Below, in pieces: positions 63,891 to 64,000 of a DNA stretch of 64,000 bases. A model generated the notes under the pieces. It had not been told where the DNA came from and did not search any database. It saw only the letters and a list, made by a program, of their open reading frames with translations. Numbering within the stretch: position 1 is the stretch's first letter; each line of letters opens with the position of its first letter. This DNA comes from Bradyrhizobium jicamae. GTDB taxonomy: Bacteria; Pseudomonadota; Alphaproteobacteria; Rhizobiales; Xanthobacteraceae. Location: NCBI RefSeq assembly GCF_018130695.1, contig NZ_JAFCJX010000020.1:1-64000 (forward strand), read 5' to 3'. Both the position numbers and the translations under genes were made by a program.

Positions 63891-64000
63891 GTGCGTTTGA
63901 TCTTGGTCGCGAACTTCTTTTCCAGGCGATCGAAGACTTTGGAGCTGGGTTCGACCCGGCCCGCGTCCGCGTCGGCCAGCCCGCGTGCAATAGAGGCGTC
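63887..64000 (-). CDS. ParD-like antitoxin, partial (cut by the window edge)
   Basis: Only the C-terminal 37 codons are in the window. They read DASIARGLADADAGRVEPSS then KVFDRLEKKFATKIKRT, the usual C-terminal tail of ParD/CopG-type antitoxins. It is translationally coupled to the ParE-type toxin. The start lies beyond the right edge. Confidence 0.8.
   Translation of the reverse strand, partial: DASIARGLADADAGRVEPSSKVFDRLEKKFATKIKRT

Overview
The window looks like a stretch of alphaproteobacterial chromosome from a Bradyrhizobium-like organism. I base this on the high GC, the protein sequences, the many palindromic intergenic repeats of the kinds common in that group, and the HemD/mitofilin/HemY neighbourhood. 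The assignment is inference, because no search could be run. Most of the window is ordinary chromosome with short operons.

Layout. 1-6.9 kb: EVE-domain protein, gpsA, tsaD (all minus), then divergent hemD, a mitofilin-like protein and hemY, closed by tRNA-Thr(CGT). 7.3-12.0 kb: a two-gene conflict-type module in which a protein with two TIR-like domains is translationally coupled to a membrane-anchored nSTAND1 ATPase with TPR-like repeats. 12.1-20.1 kb: small secreted proteins, a polysaccharide deacetylase, a complete TRAP transporter (dctP, dctQ, dctM) and an MFS exporter. 20.3-28.2 kb: Tat-exported hydrolase, cytochrome P450, zinc-ribbon class III cyclase, TerB-like protein, SDR, glutamine amidotransferase, enoyl-CoA hydratase. 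28.3-37.8 kb: tRNA-Ala(CGC), YggT, DUF167, folD, ppa, an acetyltransferase, a hydrolase/DUF2269/SDR-DoxX/DCC group, a flavin amine oxidase and typA.

37.9-40.8 kb holds a compact four-gene minus-strand operon: an Lgt-like acylglyceryl transferase, a radical SAM enzyme with the cysteine layout of archaeal tetraether lipid synthase, and two small paralogous membrane proteins, ending in a clear terminator. I consider it the best candidate for an undescribed system, probably a membrane-lipid modification. 41-54 kb: MBL hydrolase, TSUP permease, the pheT/pheS and rplT/rpmI/infC translation cluster (with a DUF559 endonuclease cassette bounded by perfect 48-bp inverted repeats inserted between pheS and pheT), hydrolase, NTF2-like, thioesterase, queG and GST genes. 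54-56.4 kb: uppP and an NDUFA9-like protein.

56.5-62.7 kb is a 6.1-kb genomic island inserted in tRNA-Leu(CAG), with exact 19-bp att repeats, paired CGGKACACA motifs at a 13-bp period near both ends, a frameshifted tyrosine integrase, an HUH/YxxK Rep-like protein, an odd serine recombinase and an OafA-type surface acyltransferase as cargo. The last 1.2 kb carries two toxin-antitoxin pairs, the second cut by the window edge.
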